The notes below the pieces were generated by a model that made no database searches, had not been told where the DNA came from, and worked only from the letters and a program-made list of their open reading frames with translations. From contig JAHBMJ010002636.1 in assembly GCA_018398765.1 (NCBI GenBank), positions 1 to 17,246 on the forward strand: a stretch of DNA of 17,246 bases, written 5' to 3'. Source of the DNA: Chromera velia (lineage: Eukaryota > Sar > Chromeraceae). Shown here piece after piece: positions 1 through 8,172 of this stretch (the stretch's first letter is position 1; each line of letters begins with the position of its first letter). The position numbers were made by a program, and so were the translations under genes.

Positions 1-786
1 GAAGAAGAAGAAGAAGAAGCAGGAGACGGAGATCAGAGAGAAAAAGAGAGGGAGCCGATTTCTGAGAAAGAAGGGGCTTTTGAATCGGAAAACAAAACCC
101 CAGAACTGCGCAACCGACGAGAGAGAGCAGAAGAGGACTCACAGGCTCCCTGTGAGTTCTTTTTAGGGTCCCAGGCCCCCCTTGGCGTTTCTCTCGCCGT
201 TGCCAAAAACATTGCTGAAGAAAACGGTGACCCAAACAGGTCTCCGCAAAGAGCCCGAGCAGAAGACGACAGCAAAGAAAGAAACGAAGGACAATCAGAA
301 GGGGCGGTCGGGGCATCGAGTACGGACCAGCAGGCGCAGCCATCTAGTCTAACCGCAGAGGCTCCCCTCGCTGCTTCTGCTGCTGCGTCGAACCAGTTTT
401 CATCAGAGCCCAACCCGAGCTTGAGTGAGAAGAAGCTTGTAGAGAAGGCAGCAACGAGTCAAGAAAGACCGCCAAGAAAGGATGGGGAAAGAACTCCGAC
501 CGAGAACACCCCGCCTCCCCACAGGAACACAGAAAACAAAGAGGAGGAGAAAGAAGCCACTCGAATCGATCGAGAGGACGTGACAGCAGGCAAAAGAGGG
601 AAGTCGGCCGACGGAAGAGCAAGAGGTCGCGGAAGAGAAAGTCGTCTCGTGGACTCTCAGAAAGAAAGAGAAAGAGGGGAAACACGAAGAGATAGAGAAA
701 GAGAAAGAGAGAGGCATAGAAGGAGGTCATCTAGAAGGGACCCCACCGACATTGCTCAGTCTGACACACTGACTGTCGACCAGTAG
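1..786 (+). CDS. Acidic/RS-rich tail, copy A (partial at both ends)
   Basis: The frame is open from base 1 to a TAG at 784-786. It starts inside a poly-Glu run, passes through a Ser/Glu/Asp-rich stretch and Pro/Thr-rich segments, and ends in Arg-Glu and Arg-Ser repeats such as RERERERHRRRSSRR. Such RS/RE tracts are typical of nuclear splicing-related proteins, but no RNA-recognition domain is visible, so the role is unknown. At 331 this copy has CAG (Gln) where the other copy has TAG, so copy A is the intact version here. The same frame stays RS-like after the TAG up to the duplication junction at 960. This suggests either an intron across the stop or a true end at 786. The upstream exons are outside the window. 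Confidence 0.6.
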   Translation, partial: EEEEEEAGDGDQREKEREPISEKEGAFESENKTPELRNRRERAEEDSQAPCEFFLGSQAPLGVSLAVAKNIAEENGDPNRSPQRARAEDDSKERNEGQSEGAVGASSTDQQAQPSSLTAEAPLAASAAASNQFSSEPNPSLSEKKLVEKAATSQERPPRKDGERTPTENTPPPHRNTENKEEEKEATRIDREDVTAGKRGKSADGRARGRGRESRLVDSQKERERGETRRDRERERERHRRRSSRRDPTDIAQSDTLTVDQ

Positions 787-960
787 CACCAGTCTGAGAG
801 AGAGGGCCCGTCCCTCTCGGAGTCTCTGCTAAGAGGAGGAAGCCACTCTCTCCGAAGAGGGACCAGTGGCAGTCGGAATCGGAGTCGCCATGGTCCTTCA
901 GACAGAGAGAGAGAAGAGGAAGGAGAGAGAAGCACAAGCAAAAGCAGAAGTCGGCATGGA
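1..960. repeat. Duplication copy A, right-hand 960 bp
   Basis: This is the 3' end of the first copy of the 4498-bp unit. It is 952/960 identical to 4499-5458, with no indels. The copy is truncated on its left by the window edge and on its right by the duplication junction. Confidence 0.93.
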
Positions 961-1229
961 CCCTATGCCAGTCAGTCAGATTTTTTTTGTTTACTTTTGC
1001 GTTGGTTCTGTGGCATATATTTTCCTCTCACTCTTCATAATTCTCTGTATCTGTATGTCGTCACAGCCGTCGTGTTTTTCTTTTGCATGTCTCCTACCGG
1101 TCCTTTTTATCTTCCAACTTCCGAGACCTCTCGTATTCTCGCTGCCCTGCCTTTCACACATTTAGAATGTAGAAAAGAATTGTTGTCTTTTTTTCCTCTC
1201 ACTGTCCGCGTTTTCTCATTTTTTCTCAG
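961..1229 (+). other. Duplication junction and intron-like sequence
   Basis: This T-rich and pyrimidine-rich stretch ends in a strong acceptor-like tract (TTTTTTCTCAG, AG at 1228-1229). It is most likely the 3' part of an intron cut by the duplication. The frame coming from copy A (open since 787) happens to stay open through it to 1470, which would join the RS tail to the first membrane exon. The pyrimidine bias argues that this is not real coding sequence. Confidence 0.5.
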
Positions 1230-1317
1230 GCCGTTCGAAGAAATCGACAACAATCTGCTGAACAAACTCGAGACCGCTTCTCTCACCACATGGACACTAA
1301 TCCTCATTATCTTCACG
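1230..1317 (+). CDS. Exon: first membrane segment
   Basis: The exon is preceded by TTTTTTCTCAG and followed by the donor GTCGGT. It reads PFEEIDNNLLNKLETASL, then a hydrophobic run (TTWTLILIIFT) that forms the first half of a membrane segment. It ends in phase 0, which fits the exon at 1502 that continues with GIYIF. Confidence 0.5.
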
Positions 1318-4300
1318 GTCGGTCTGTCGGGATTTTCTCTATGTCGACTTTCTTTCCTTCTACTCTTTTCCGTACAGTGCCCAGGACGTTTTCGTTCCCT
1401 CTGGCTTCGTTTCTTTGAAAAACACTTACAGCAAAAGTTGAGCTCACGTGCACATCTTTCCACAGAGTGAAAGTATTCTCTCTCGCCTCTTCCTTCTGCA
1501 GGGAATCTACATCTTCCAGCCAAACGCTGGGTGGATGCTGTTTTGGGCCCTCATCGCTGCCGTCCTTTTCGGGTGCTTCATGGCCTTCGCTGCCATCGGT
1601 CTTCTCTCTGGATTCCTTCGGAAGCTCTACCCGACGTTTAAAAGACTCCACAAGGCCGGCAAAGACGAACTCCCAAAACCCCTGGAGATCGCTCAGAGAA
1701 CATCCATCCATCGACTCTTCCTCAGGCTCTACGAGTGGTACGACACCAGGAAGCCCCACAAAAGGCTCATCCTATTCAACATCACCTCTGGTGTCGGCAT
1801 GCACATGAGGCTCTCAGATCGTCGGCCAGAACATGTGAAGGAAAAAGAGAGAAAGAAGAAGGCAAGACAGCGACCGTCCTCCGAGACCTTCGTATCCATT
1901 TGTACCAGCAATGTGTTGGCAGCGATGAGCGTGGCCTCGGAGAGCAACTCTGTCCTCTCCTCTGCCTCTGATGCGCTGACAACTCGATGGAATGCTTTTC
2001 GGCAGGCGCGCTCTGCTCTCCTGACACAGTCAAGCAATCGAGTGAACAAGAGGATCTACCTCGACAACCCACCCCTCGCATGGGCTTTTCTTCTCAGGCT
2101 AGGACTCATCTATCGATATGGGTGAGTGGGTGGGTGGGTGGGTTGGTAGCTGTGCGTTCTGTGTGCCTATTTCCTTTTCGCTCTCTCTCTCTGACTCTCT
2201 CTCTCTCCCTCTCTCTCTCTCTCTCCCTCTCTCTCTCTGTGTATGTGTGTGTATATGTGTATGTGTGTATGTGTGCGTTCCCGCCCTCTGCCTCTCTGTC
2301 TGTTCCTTTCTTCTTTTTTTTTTTCTCTCCGTTTATTGAATACAGCTTCCATCTATCACCCACTCACTCTCTGATCCCTTTTGCCCATACATCTGTCTGT
2401 TCAGATGGAAACGGAATGAACTTCTACGAGCATGGACGACTCAGGAAGTTAGCTCGGAAGAGGTCAAGAGACTGGCCCTTGATCTCGTGGCGTCGCCTTT
2501 TAGCAGTCAGTCGGTTAGGTTGTTTCTGTTTTCCGTTCTAGCAAAGATGGCTTCTTGTCTATGATCCTTCTCTTGTTCTTTTTTCATTCGTTCTCTGCCG
2601 TCGGATTGCCAATAGAATCGCCATGATCCTTCCTTCCTTTGCAGAAAATCTACCTGCCGAAGGAAAGACGAGCGAGGCGTTAAATGATGAAGGGAAGGAG
2701 AACGCAGCAAAAGAACAGAAAAAAGACCGCAGAGCCTCCTACATGCGCATTCCCTCCCGCGGCCTCAGGGCGGGAGGAGGAGAAGTGGGAGGGCGCGAAT
2801 CTTCTAGCAGCATTCAGGGAGGAGAGAAGGTTAACGGGGACATTGCAAGTTCCGCCAGCAAGACCGAAAGGGAAACAGCAGAGGTTGCAGCTTCTAGTCA
2901 GGGCGGGAAGCAAAGCAGAAGGGGGAGTAGAAAGGAAAAGGGAACAGGTAGCGAGGGGGCAGCATCCGAAGACGACGCCGATAATGAGGAGGACAGACAG
3001 TCATCGACTTTGAACCTTCCTTCCTCTGCTTCTGCGTGTGAGTTCCCTTCTGAAATTGAAAAGCGACAGAAGAGAGTAGAGAAGGAAGTGGGGATGGAAA
3101 GAGACAGCGACATTGAAGGCCCAGAAAAAAGTGAAGCCCAAACAAAAGGGAAGAGAGAAACGATTTCTGAATCTAACCAAGCAAACGAGAAAGAGAAGCA
3201 TACGGAAGGCAACGACGACGGCCCTTCCGTGCCCTCTCCCTTTTTCTCTTTGACCATTGAGTCCCCCTACGACCTTCTCGGTCTCTCCCCCCTTTTACAG
3301 GAGTGTTGGAATGGCCTCTCTTCAGAGGCGCTTCTCGAGACAGAGGCAGGGCTGATTGAAAAACTCCGGCCCCGTCCCTCAGCCTTGACTGTGGCTCATA
3401 GACGAGACAAGAAGGGACTGACGAGAGCTTCAACAACCAACACAGACGCTCTGACAACGCACGTCTCCTCAGTAGGGTCGCCCATGTCAAAGAAAGCAGA
3501 TGCTGTCAGCTCTCCGGAAGATCCTTTCTCTGTGGGTCAGTCGGAAGAGGCCCAGAAAGAGAAGGTAATGGAGTTGCTCGCTGCAGTTGGGGCTCCTTTT
3601 TTTTCCACACCTCCAATACTGAAGGCAGAAAGAGAGGGCATCAGGATAGAGAGACTGGGCCTCGCACTGACTGCACTCCTCCAATTGGACCCCCGTGTCT
3701 TGTTTTGGGTCGGTCAGTGAGTGAGTCAGTCAGTCTGCGAGTCTCTCCCTCTCCTTCTCTCTGCCTCGCTCCCTGCACGCATCTTCCAGGTATTGCACGA
3801 TGATCATGTTCATATCGATCGTGACCCAATAGCGAAGGGCAGTCCATTCGTATGTAAAGATCGGTCGGTCACGGATGAACGCAGGCAGCGCGTTGTATTG
3901 GATCGTTCCTTGGTCTGTTCTCCACCTCTTTCCTCGCTCATTTTACTAATTGTCTAGTCAGGGTGTCCTGTGCAGCTTTATTCTCTTCAATCCTGATGTC
4001 TGCGTGCAGTTGTACCCTGCCTTTCTCGCTGCTCGGAACGTGCAGCTTCTCTCCAACGAAACCCTTGCAAAATCCGCAAACAGTCCAGCGGGTGAAGGGA
4101 CGGAGAGGAGGCTCAGCCTGCTGGTGGCTGAGGAAGAGGAGGGACAAGCGGTGCGGGTATAGGCAGAAGCAGAGATAGAGATAGAGACGGTGGAGCCTCA
4201 GGCCGTCTGTGTGTCTGTGCCTGTGCCTTTGTCAGAGTTCCTCTCTGACCAATCAGCTTGTCTTCCGGTGCCCCTTGCCGCCGCGGAGGAGGGTGAAGAA

Positions 4301-6274
4301 GGAGAAGAAGAGGAAGAGGGGGGGGGAAGTAGCGATGGAGAGGAACCCAGCAACTCCTCTTCGTCATCCGAGAACAGCAGCGACAGCAGCAACAGTGAGG
4401 CAGAGTCAGACGAGGAAGACTCAGGCTCAGACTCAGACTCGGAGGAAGACGAGGAAGAAGAAAATGACAAAGAAACTCATAATGTCATAGAGAACAAGGA
4501 AGAAGAAGAAGAAGAAGCAGGAGACGGAGATCAGAGAGAAAAAGAGAGGGAGCCGATTTCTGAGAAAGAAGGGGCTTTTGAATCGGAAAACAAAACCCCA
4601 GAACTGCGTAACCGACGAGAGAGAGCAGAAGAGGACTCACAGGCTCCCTGTGAGTTCTTTTTAGGGTCCCAGGCCCCCCTTGGCGTTTCTCTCGCCGTTG
4701 CCAAAAACATTGCTGAAGAAAACGGTGACCCAAACAGGTCTCCGCAAAGAGCCCGAGCAGAAGACGACAGCAAAGAAAGAAATGAAGGACAATCAGAAGG
4801 GGCGGTCGGGGCATCGAGTACGGACCAGTAGGCGCAGCCATCTAGTCTAACCGCAGAGGCTCCCCTCGCTGCTTCTGCTGCTGCGTCGAACCAGTTTTCA
4901 TCAGAGCCCAACCCAAGCTTGAGTGAGAAGAAGCTTGTAGAGAAGGCAGCAACGAGTCAAGAAAGACCGCCAAGAAAGGATGGGGAAAGAACTCCGACCG
5001 AGAACACCCCGCCCCCCCACAGGAACACAGAAAACAAAGAGGAGGAGAAAGAAGCCACTCGAATCGATCGAGAGGACGTGACAGCAGGCAAAAGAGGGAA
5101 GTCGGCCGACGGAAGAGCAAGAGGTTGCGGAAGAGAAAGTCGTCTCGTGGACTCTCAGAAAGAAAGAGAAGGAGGGGAAACACGAAGAGATAGAGAAAGA
5201 GAAAGAGAGAGGCATAGAAGGAGGTCATCTAGAAGGGACCCCACCGACATTGCTCAGTCTGACACACTGACTGTCGACCAGTAGCACCAGTCTGAGAGAG
5301 AGGGCCCGTCCCTCTCGGAGTCTCTGCTAAGAGGAGGAAGCCACTCTCTCCGAAGAGGGACCAGTGGCAGTCGGAATCGGAGTCGCCATGGTCCTTCAGA
5401 CAGAGAGAGAGAGGAGGAAGGAGAGAGAAGCACAAGCAAAAGCAGAAGTCGGCATGGAAGAGAGGTTCAGCGGACGAAGGAGAGAGTGGACGCGGTTCGA
5501 AGAGAGAAGGAAGAGGAGGGAGAGCAGACGATTCCCAGTCAGGGTAGAGACGAAAGACGGAGACCGTTCAGCAGGAGCCGTCAGAGAGAAGGCAAGGAAT
5601 CTTTAAGATACAGAGATAGTCACAGAGAGAGGGAGAGGGAAAGGGACGGAGAGAGAAGCCGGTCAAGGGGCCGTAGGGAAAGAGGGACACAGAGAGATAG
5701 AGAGAGAGATAAAGAGAGAGACAGAGAAAGGGCAGCTGCCCACTCGGAGGAAAGGCCAAGAGAAGCCGTTAGTGGAGAAAGTCAATCCAAAAGGCGTGCA
5801 AGGAGGGAGGGGGAAAGGGAGACAAGTAGAGGGAGAAGAAGAGAAAGGGAAGGAATGGAGGAAGGAGGTCGAGGAGAGAGTCAAGAAGGAGAAAGGTGAG
5901 GAGGAAAAGAGAGAGAACGGAGCTCAACACGGGAAGCTAACCATCATGACGCAACCCCAAATCGCCACAGAGATTTCAGCCGGACTTCCAGGAGCAGAGA
6001 CAGGGAAAGGGAAAGGGAGGACTCTAGGGGCCCGTCTCAAAGGGACCAAAGGAGCAGCAGCCGGATTACGGCTGGGCACTGTGAAGGCAGTAGAGGATCT
6101 CCCCACAGGGGGCAACCCAGTAGGACAACCTCCCGGGCCGACCCCCCGGAGAGCCATTTGTTTCCCTCAGGCTGCGAGACAGGAGGAACCGAAGAAGAAG
6201 GACAGCTGGGTGCCTCACGTCTAGACCATGTTGAGGAATCTGGTGTCAAATGGCCTTCTACTGAGTATCGCTGA
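1230..6274 (+). CDS. Multi-exon gene: membrane N-part, acidic and RS-rich C-part
   Basis: My splice model uses exons 1230-1317, 1502-2121, 2405-2505, 2645-3708, 3790-3863, 3976-about 4156, about 4202-5895 and 5971-6274, all phase-compatible. The first coding exon has no ATG, so the true start is upstream of the duplicated unit. The product has two adjacent hydrophobic segments, a basic cytosolic-looking region, a long charged low-complexity section, a short conserved-looking block, a poly-Glu/Ser stretch and an RS/RE tail. I do not recognise the family. Two in-frame TAGs (4829, 5282) interrupt the C-part. The first is specific to this copy and the second is shared. It could instead be two genes, a membrane protein ending near 4160 and an RS protein starting after it. 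Only transcript data would decide. Confidence 0.45.
1502..2121 (+). CDS. Exon: second membrane segment and basic region
   Basis: The exon follows a pyrimidine tract and TGCAG (AG at 1500-1501) and ends at GG|GTGAGT, a consensus donor. It opens with GIYIFQPNAGW and then about 25 hydrophobic residues (MLFWALIAAVLFGCFMAFAA onward), a clear membrane span. A positively charged region follows (LRKLYPTFKRLHKAGK, YDTRKPHKRL, KEKERKKKARQR), which suggests a cytosolic face. About 207 codons. The uninterrupted, compositionally normal frame makes this the best-supported exon of the gene. No family was recognised. Confidence 0.65.
2122..2404 (+). other. Intron with CT and GT microsatellites
   Basis: The intron runs from donor GTGAGTGG to acceptor CTGTTCAG. 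It contains a GTGG-type start, an almost pure CT run (about 2180-2238), a TG/TA run (about 2239-2276) and eleven Ts (2314-2324). Frames on either side join in phase (two bases plus one) to give ...RYGWKRNELL. Confidence 0.6.
2405..2505 (+). CDS. Exon: short internal exon
   Basis: The reading WKRNELLRAWTTQEVSSEEV is continuous with the preceding exon. The donor GTCAGT at 2506 leaves one base of a codon, which the next exon (from 2645) completes in the long open frame. Using GTTAGG at 2514 instead would lead to a stop at 2681-2683, so an alternative shorter product cannot be excluded. Confidence 0.5.
2645..3708 (+). CDS. Exon: large charged low-complexity exon
   Basis: About 355 codons follow acceptor CCTTTGCAG. 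The first two thirds are rich in Lys, Glu, Ser and Gly and look disordered. The last third is more ordered, with TIESPYDLLGLSPLLQECW near its start and RLGLALTALLQLDPRVLFW at its end. The donor chosen is GTCGGT at 3709 (phase 0). GTGAGT at 3717 is a stronger donor, but with the 3790 acceptor it gives a stop after 13 codons. No domain family was recognised. Confidence 0.55.
3790..3863 (+). CDS. Exon: small internal exon
   Basis: The exon lies between acceptor ATCTTCCAG and donor GTCGGT (3864). It reads VLHDDHVHIDRDPIAKGSPF and then VCKDR. The phase (two bases left) fits the acceptor at 3974-3975, giving a smooth junction into FILFNPDVCV. Confidence 0.42.
3976..4156 (+). CDS. Exon: FILFNPDVCVQLYPAFL block
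   Basis: The upstream intron has TTACTAAT (about 3942-3949) as a branch-like site and CTGTGCAG as acceptor. The reading FILFNPDVCVQLYPAFLAAR looks like folded protein. The 3' end is uncertain. An in-frame TAG at 4160-4162 must be spliced out if the acidic segment belongs to the same protein. Candidate donors are GTGAAG at 4092 (75-nt intron to 4166) and GTATAG at 4157 (45-nt intron to 4201). Otherwise the protein ends here. Confidence 0.42.
4202..4831 (+). CDS. Exon: Glu/Ser/Asp-rich acidic segment, copy B, with nonsense
   Basis: The frame is open from 4163 and ends at TAG 4829-4831. It contains poly-Glu (EEGEEGEEEEE), Ser runs and alternating SDSDSEEDEEEE, which indicate an intrinsically disordered acidic domain. 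The 3' half duplicates 1-330, where the codon matching the TAG is CAG. The stop is therefore a copy-specific C-to-T change, and the frame clearly continues to encode RS-type protein afterwards. Confidence 0.5.
   Translation, partial: AVCVSVPVPLSEFLSDQSACLPVPLAAAEEGEEGEEEEEGGGSSDGEEPSNSSSSSENSSDSSNSEAESDEEDSGSDSDSEEDEEEENDKETHNVIENKEEEEEEAGDGDQREKEREPISEKEGAFESENKTPELRNRRERAEEDSQAPCEFFLGSQAPLGVSLAVAKNIAEENGDPNRSPQRARAEDDSKERNEGQSEGAVGASSTDQ
4499..5458. repeat. Duplication copy B, right-hand 960 bp
   Basis: This is the counterpart of 1-960. Beyond 5458 the sequence continues into the natural 3' end of the gene, whereas copy A jumps at 961 to unrelated sequence. Copy B is therefore the one joined to the original downstream flank. 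Confidence 0.93.
4832..5895 (+). CDS. RS/RE-rich tail, copy B
   Basis: This is the same frame as the preceding acidic segment, interrupted only by TAG at 5282-5284. After the duplication ends at 5458 it continues with long Arg-Glu-Asp/Ser repeats (SRSRGRRERGTQRDRERDKE). It ends at donor AAG|GTGAGG. Composition alone makes several frames look open here. The Arg-Ser frame is preferred because it is shared by both copies and resumes after the next intron. Confidence 0.5.
5896..5970 (+). other. 75-nt intron removing an in-frame TGA
   Basis: The donor is GTGAGG, the branch sequence GCTAACC lies at 5936-5942 and the acceptor is CGCCACAG. The length is a multiple of three and the splice falls after two bases of a codon. 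Without splicing, the RS frame hits TGA at 5897-5899. With it, the frame continues as DFSRTSRSRDREREREDSRG, which is plainly the same kind of protein. Confidence 0.6.
5971..6274 (+). CDS. Terminal exon of RS-rich gene
   Basis: About 100 codons end at TGA 6272-6274. The start is RS-rich and then becomes Gly/Ser/Pro-rich, ending in EESGVKWPSTEYR. The loss of Arg bias toward the end and the AT-rich sequence just after support this as the natural C-terminus. Confidence 0.5.
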
Positions 6275-6619
6275 GCATAAATATTGAAGAGTCTGACCAC
6301 AAAGTCCATTACTTTCATGAGAAAGCAACCAAACAAGTCCATTACTTTCACATACAGTGCTCAGTTTTTATCCTAATGTTTTTAAGGACATATGAGGCAG
6401 AATGCATTTACATGATTACTTCATCATAACGGTGTTACCTTCTCTTTATATATATATGTATAGTTCGTTTTCTCTCCTTCTGGCGTTCTCACAGCTAAAC
6501 ATTTGGAAGGAAGGCGTTGGCTAACCCTAATTCTGCACTGCCAGGCTTGATATCTAACACAGTGCTACAGACAGCCGTCTCTGATTATGCAAGAAGCATA
6601 TGCATGTCTTTGCTGGCCA
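6275..6619 (+). other. AT-rich 3' flank, no gene seen
   Basis: The stretch is AT-rich with TATATATATATG near 6450 and ATAAAT shortly after the stop codon, probably the 3' UTR and intergenic sequence of the RS-rich gene. No open frame worth calling was found. Confidence 0.5.
6302..6350. repeat. 16-bp direct repeat, 33-bp period
   Basis: AAGTCCATTACTTTCA occurs at 6302-6317 and again, identical, at 6335-6350, in the 3' flank of the RS-rich gene. Confidence 0.9.
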
Positions 6620-6870
6620 GACTGACCGTTGCAGTCGGAGATGCTAGACCTCTCATACTTTCATCATAACCCTTTCTATAGTAGCGTAGACTAACCATTG
6701 TAGTCGGAGACGCTGGACCTCTCATACCCTCATCATAACCCTCTCTACAGTAGCGTGGACTGACCGTTGCAGTCGGAGACACCGGACCCCTCATACCCTC
6801 ATCATAAAGCTCTCTACAGTAATGTAGACTGACCGTTACAGTCGGAGACACCGGACCCCTCATACTCATT
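6620..6870. repeat. 69-bp tandem repeat, about 3.6 copies
   Basis: Units start at 6620, 6689, 6758 and 6827, each with GACT(G/A)ACC followed by AGTCGGAGA, and later CTCATAC, CATCATAA and CTACAGTA-like blocks. The period is a multiple of three, so a frame on the minus strand (6585-6869) stays open and reads a 23-residue repeat (MRGPVSPTATVS...YDEG). I regard that frame as a by-product of the period rather than a proven gene. Units differ mostly by transitions. Confidence 0.88.
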
Positions 6871-7130
6871 GTTGTACTCGCAGGAGAACCCTGAGGTGCC
6901 TACGGGCTTCAGGCACTGTACGTTGACGTGTGTGATGTCCTACTTGGGCGCGCCAGGAGCCGCGGGAGGCGGCGGGCCTTACAGCCATTAGACCAGCCAC
7001 GGGCGCCTAGGGCTACCCGCGGGCAAAGCAATGGGCCAAGGCCGCGCGAAGTAGGCCGCGCAGGACCCAGGGCCCCGGAACAAATCGATGTGCCCAGGCA
7101 TGCCGCGAAGAAACAACGCAGCGAGCTCAA
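6871..7130. other. GC- and CpG-rich patch, no gene called
   Basis: About 6945-7095 is strongly GC-rich with many CpGs (GGGCGCGCC, CCGCGGG, two GGCCGCGC words about 12 bp apart). Frames are open on both strands because stop codons are rare in such sequence. Neither product resembles a known protein. Confidence 0.45.
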
Positions 7131-7573
7131 TTTATGTGGTTCCATTGATTTTTGTGGTGGCAATTAAATACACGCACGTCCCCAACCGGATCTTTCTACA
7201 CGCCGTTCTGTCCAGAATCAGAAAGAAAACAGAGGAGATTCCAATTGTTGTGGTCGAAAGCCAGGATAAAAAGGAGACGGGGCAGTCTCTGACATCTCCT
7301 GCGTTAGCTATGCGTGATGAGATTGAGTGGAAGCTAGCGAATAGATCAAGATGGAATCGAGTCGAGTGGTAGAGAGCTCTAGGTGTTGCTCGGAGAATTG
7401 GAACCTTTAGCCTGTCTTGAAGTGAGCTTTCTAGCCAGTCCTTCAGCTTCTGTTCCCAGACCAGCCAAGCCTCGAGCCATCTCTGTGCGGTGCCCAGTAG
7501 CACAGAACATTTGGTGACGCCCAGCTCGAAAGAACAGCGAGCAACCTTTCTGTGCGGAGTGGTCCTCTCCTTG

Positions 7574-7885
7574 CCGTCTCCTCCTTCCACTGCGTTGGTC
7601 AGCCTACCTTTTCCCTTCCTGCCTGCATCCCTGCAACTCCTTCGGCTGTGTGCAGCTCTGTGGGACTCTTGCAGCCTTGCAAGCGACAGGTAGTCAGCCA
7701 GGTAGCGACAGAAAGCGCCAGAAAGCCAATCTGTGTGACTGACGAAATTCCTTGACATCCGTCTCCACCCTTTGCTCTGTTCGTCGGCCTACCTTCCTCC
7801 CGTTTGCCTGCATCCCTCTGATTCCTGCAGCCTTGTGCAGCGTCATAGGACCCTTGCAGAGCCTCTGTTGACAAATTGTCAGCTG
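7574..7885. repeat. Diverged 185-bp direct duplication
   Basis: CCGTCTCC...GCCTGCATCCCT...TTGCAG at 7574-7700 recurs at 7759-7885 with the same spacing (offset 185). Similarity is roughly 70% by eye, including CCGTCTCC, GCCTACCTT and GCCTGCATCCCT in register. Confidence 0.6.
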
Positions 7886-8079
7886 GGTGTTGGAAGTAGC
7901 GTGTCAGATCGATCGAGTCATTGAGTGTGTGACAGACAACTTCAGTGTGTGTGTACGTGTATACGAACTGCGTGTCATCACACTTCATCCTAAGCTGTGT
8001 CTAGCCCTTGGCACACTCAGGAACAGACACGTAGGCCTCTATACAAGGGAGCAATCCTTGCTTATACCTCTCACGAGAC

Positions 8080-8087
8080 TTATATAG
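8080..8087 (+). promoter_or_regulatory. TATA-like box upstream of gag
   Basis: TTATATAG lies about 630 bp before the first candidate gag ATG (8709), with a pyrimidine-rich stretch 25-35 bp downstream (CCTCCCACCCTCCC) where transcription could start. A single motif match, so tentative. Confidence 0.3.
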
Positions 8088-8172
8088 CAGGCTTCCTCCC
8101 ACCCTCCCTATACCCACACCTCGTAGCTTTCCTATACCGATCTCTACTACACCCTTAGGGCATACTACACTT

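Larger units (their letters stand above)
961..5458. repeat. Tandem duplication unit, 4498 bp (second copy complete)
   Basis: Positions 1-960 align without gaps to 4499-5458, and the match stops exactly at 960/5458. The simplest reading is a tandem duplication with a 4498-bp unit. The first copy begins upstream of the window and ends at 960; the second copy is 961-5458. The left edge of the unit lies in intron-like pyrimidine-rich sequence and the right edge lies inside an RS-coding exon. The eight differences are at 111, 285, 331, 417, 516, 628, 673 and 915 of copy A, and all are transitions. About 0.8% divergence suggests a recent event. It could also be an assembly artefact joining two alleles. 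Confidence 0.85.

Noticed and set aside
2180-2276. CT/GT tract as a coding region
   Set aside because: Open frames here are microsatellite artefacts inside an intron bounded by good splice sites.
5772-6224. Overlapping 150-codon frame across the 75-nt intron
   Set aside because: Shadow of the RS frame in biased purine-rich sequence; the RS frame with splicing explains the region better.
6620-6870. tRNA-like anticodon arm (5-bp stem, 7-base loop) in each 69-bp unit
   Set aside because: The loop lacks the U before the anticodon and no acceptor, D or T arm can be formed around it.
7132-7758. 208-codon open frame on the minus strand
   Set aside because: No recognisable domain, overlaps the 185-bp duplication and the likely retroelement leader, and its composition looks non-coding.
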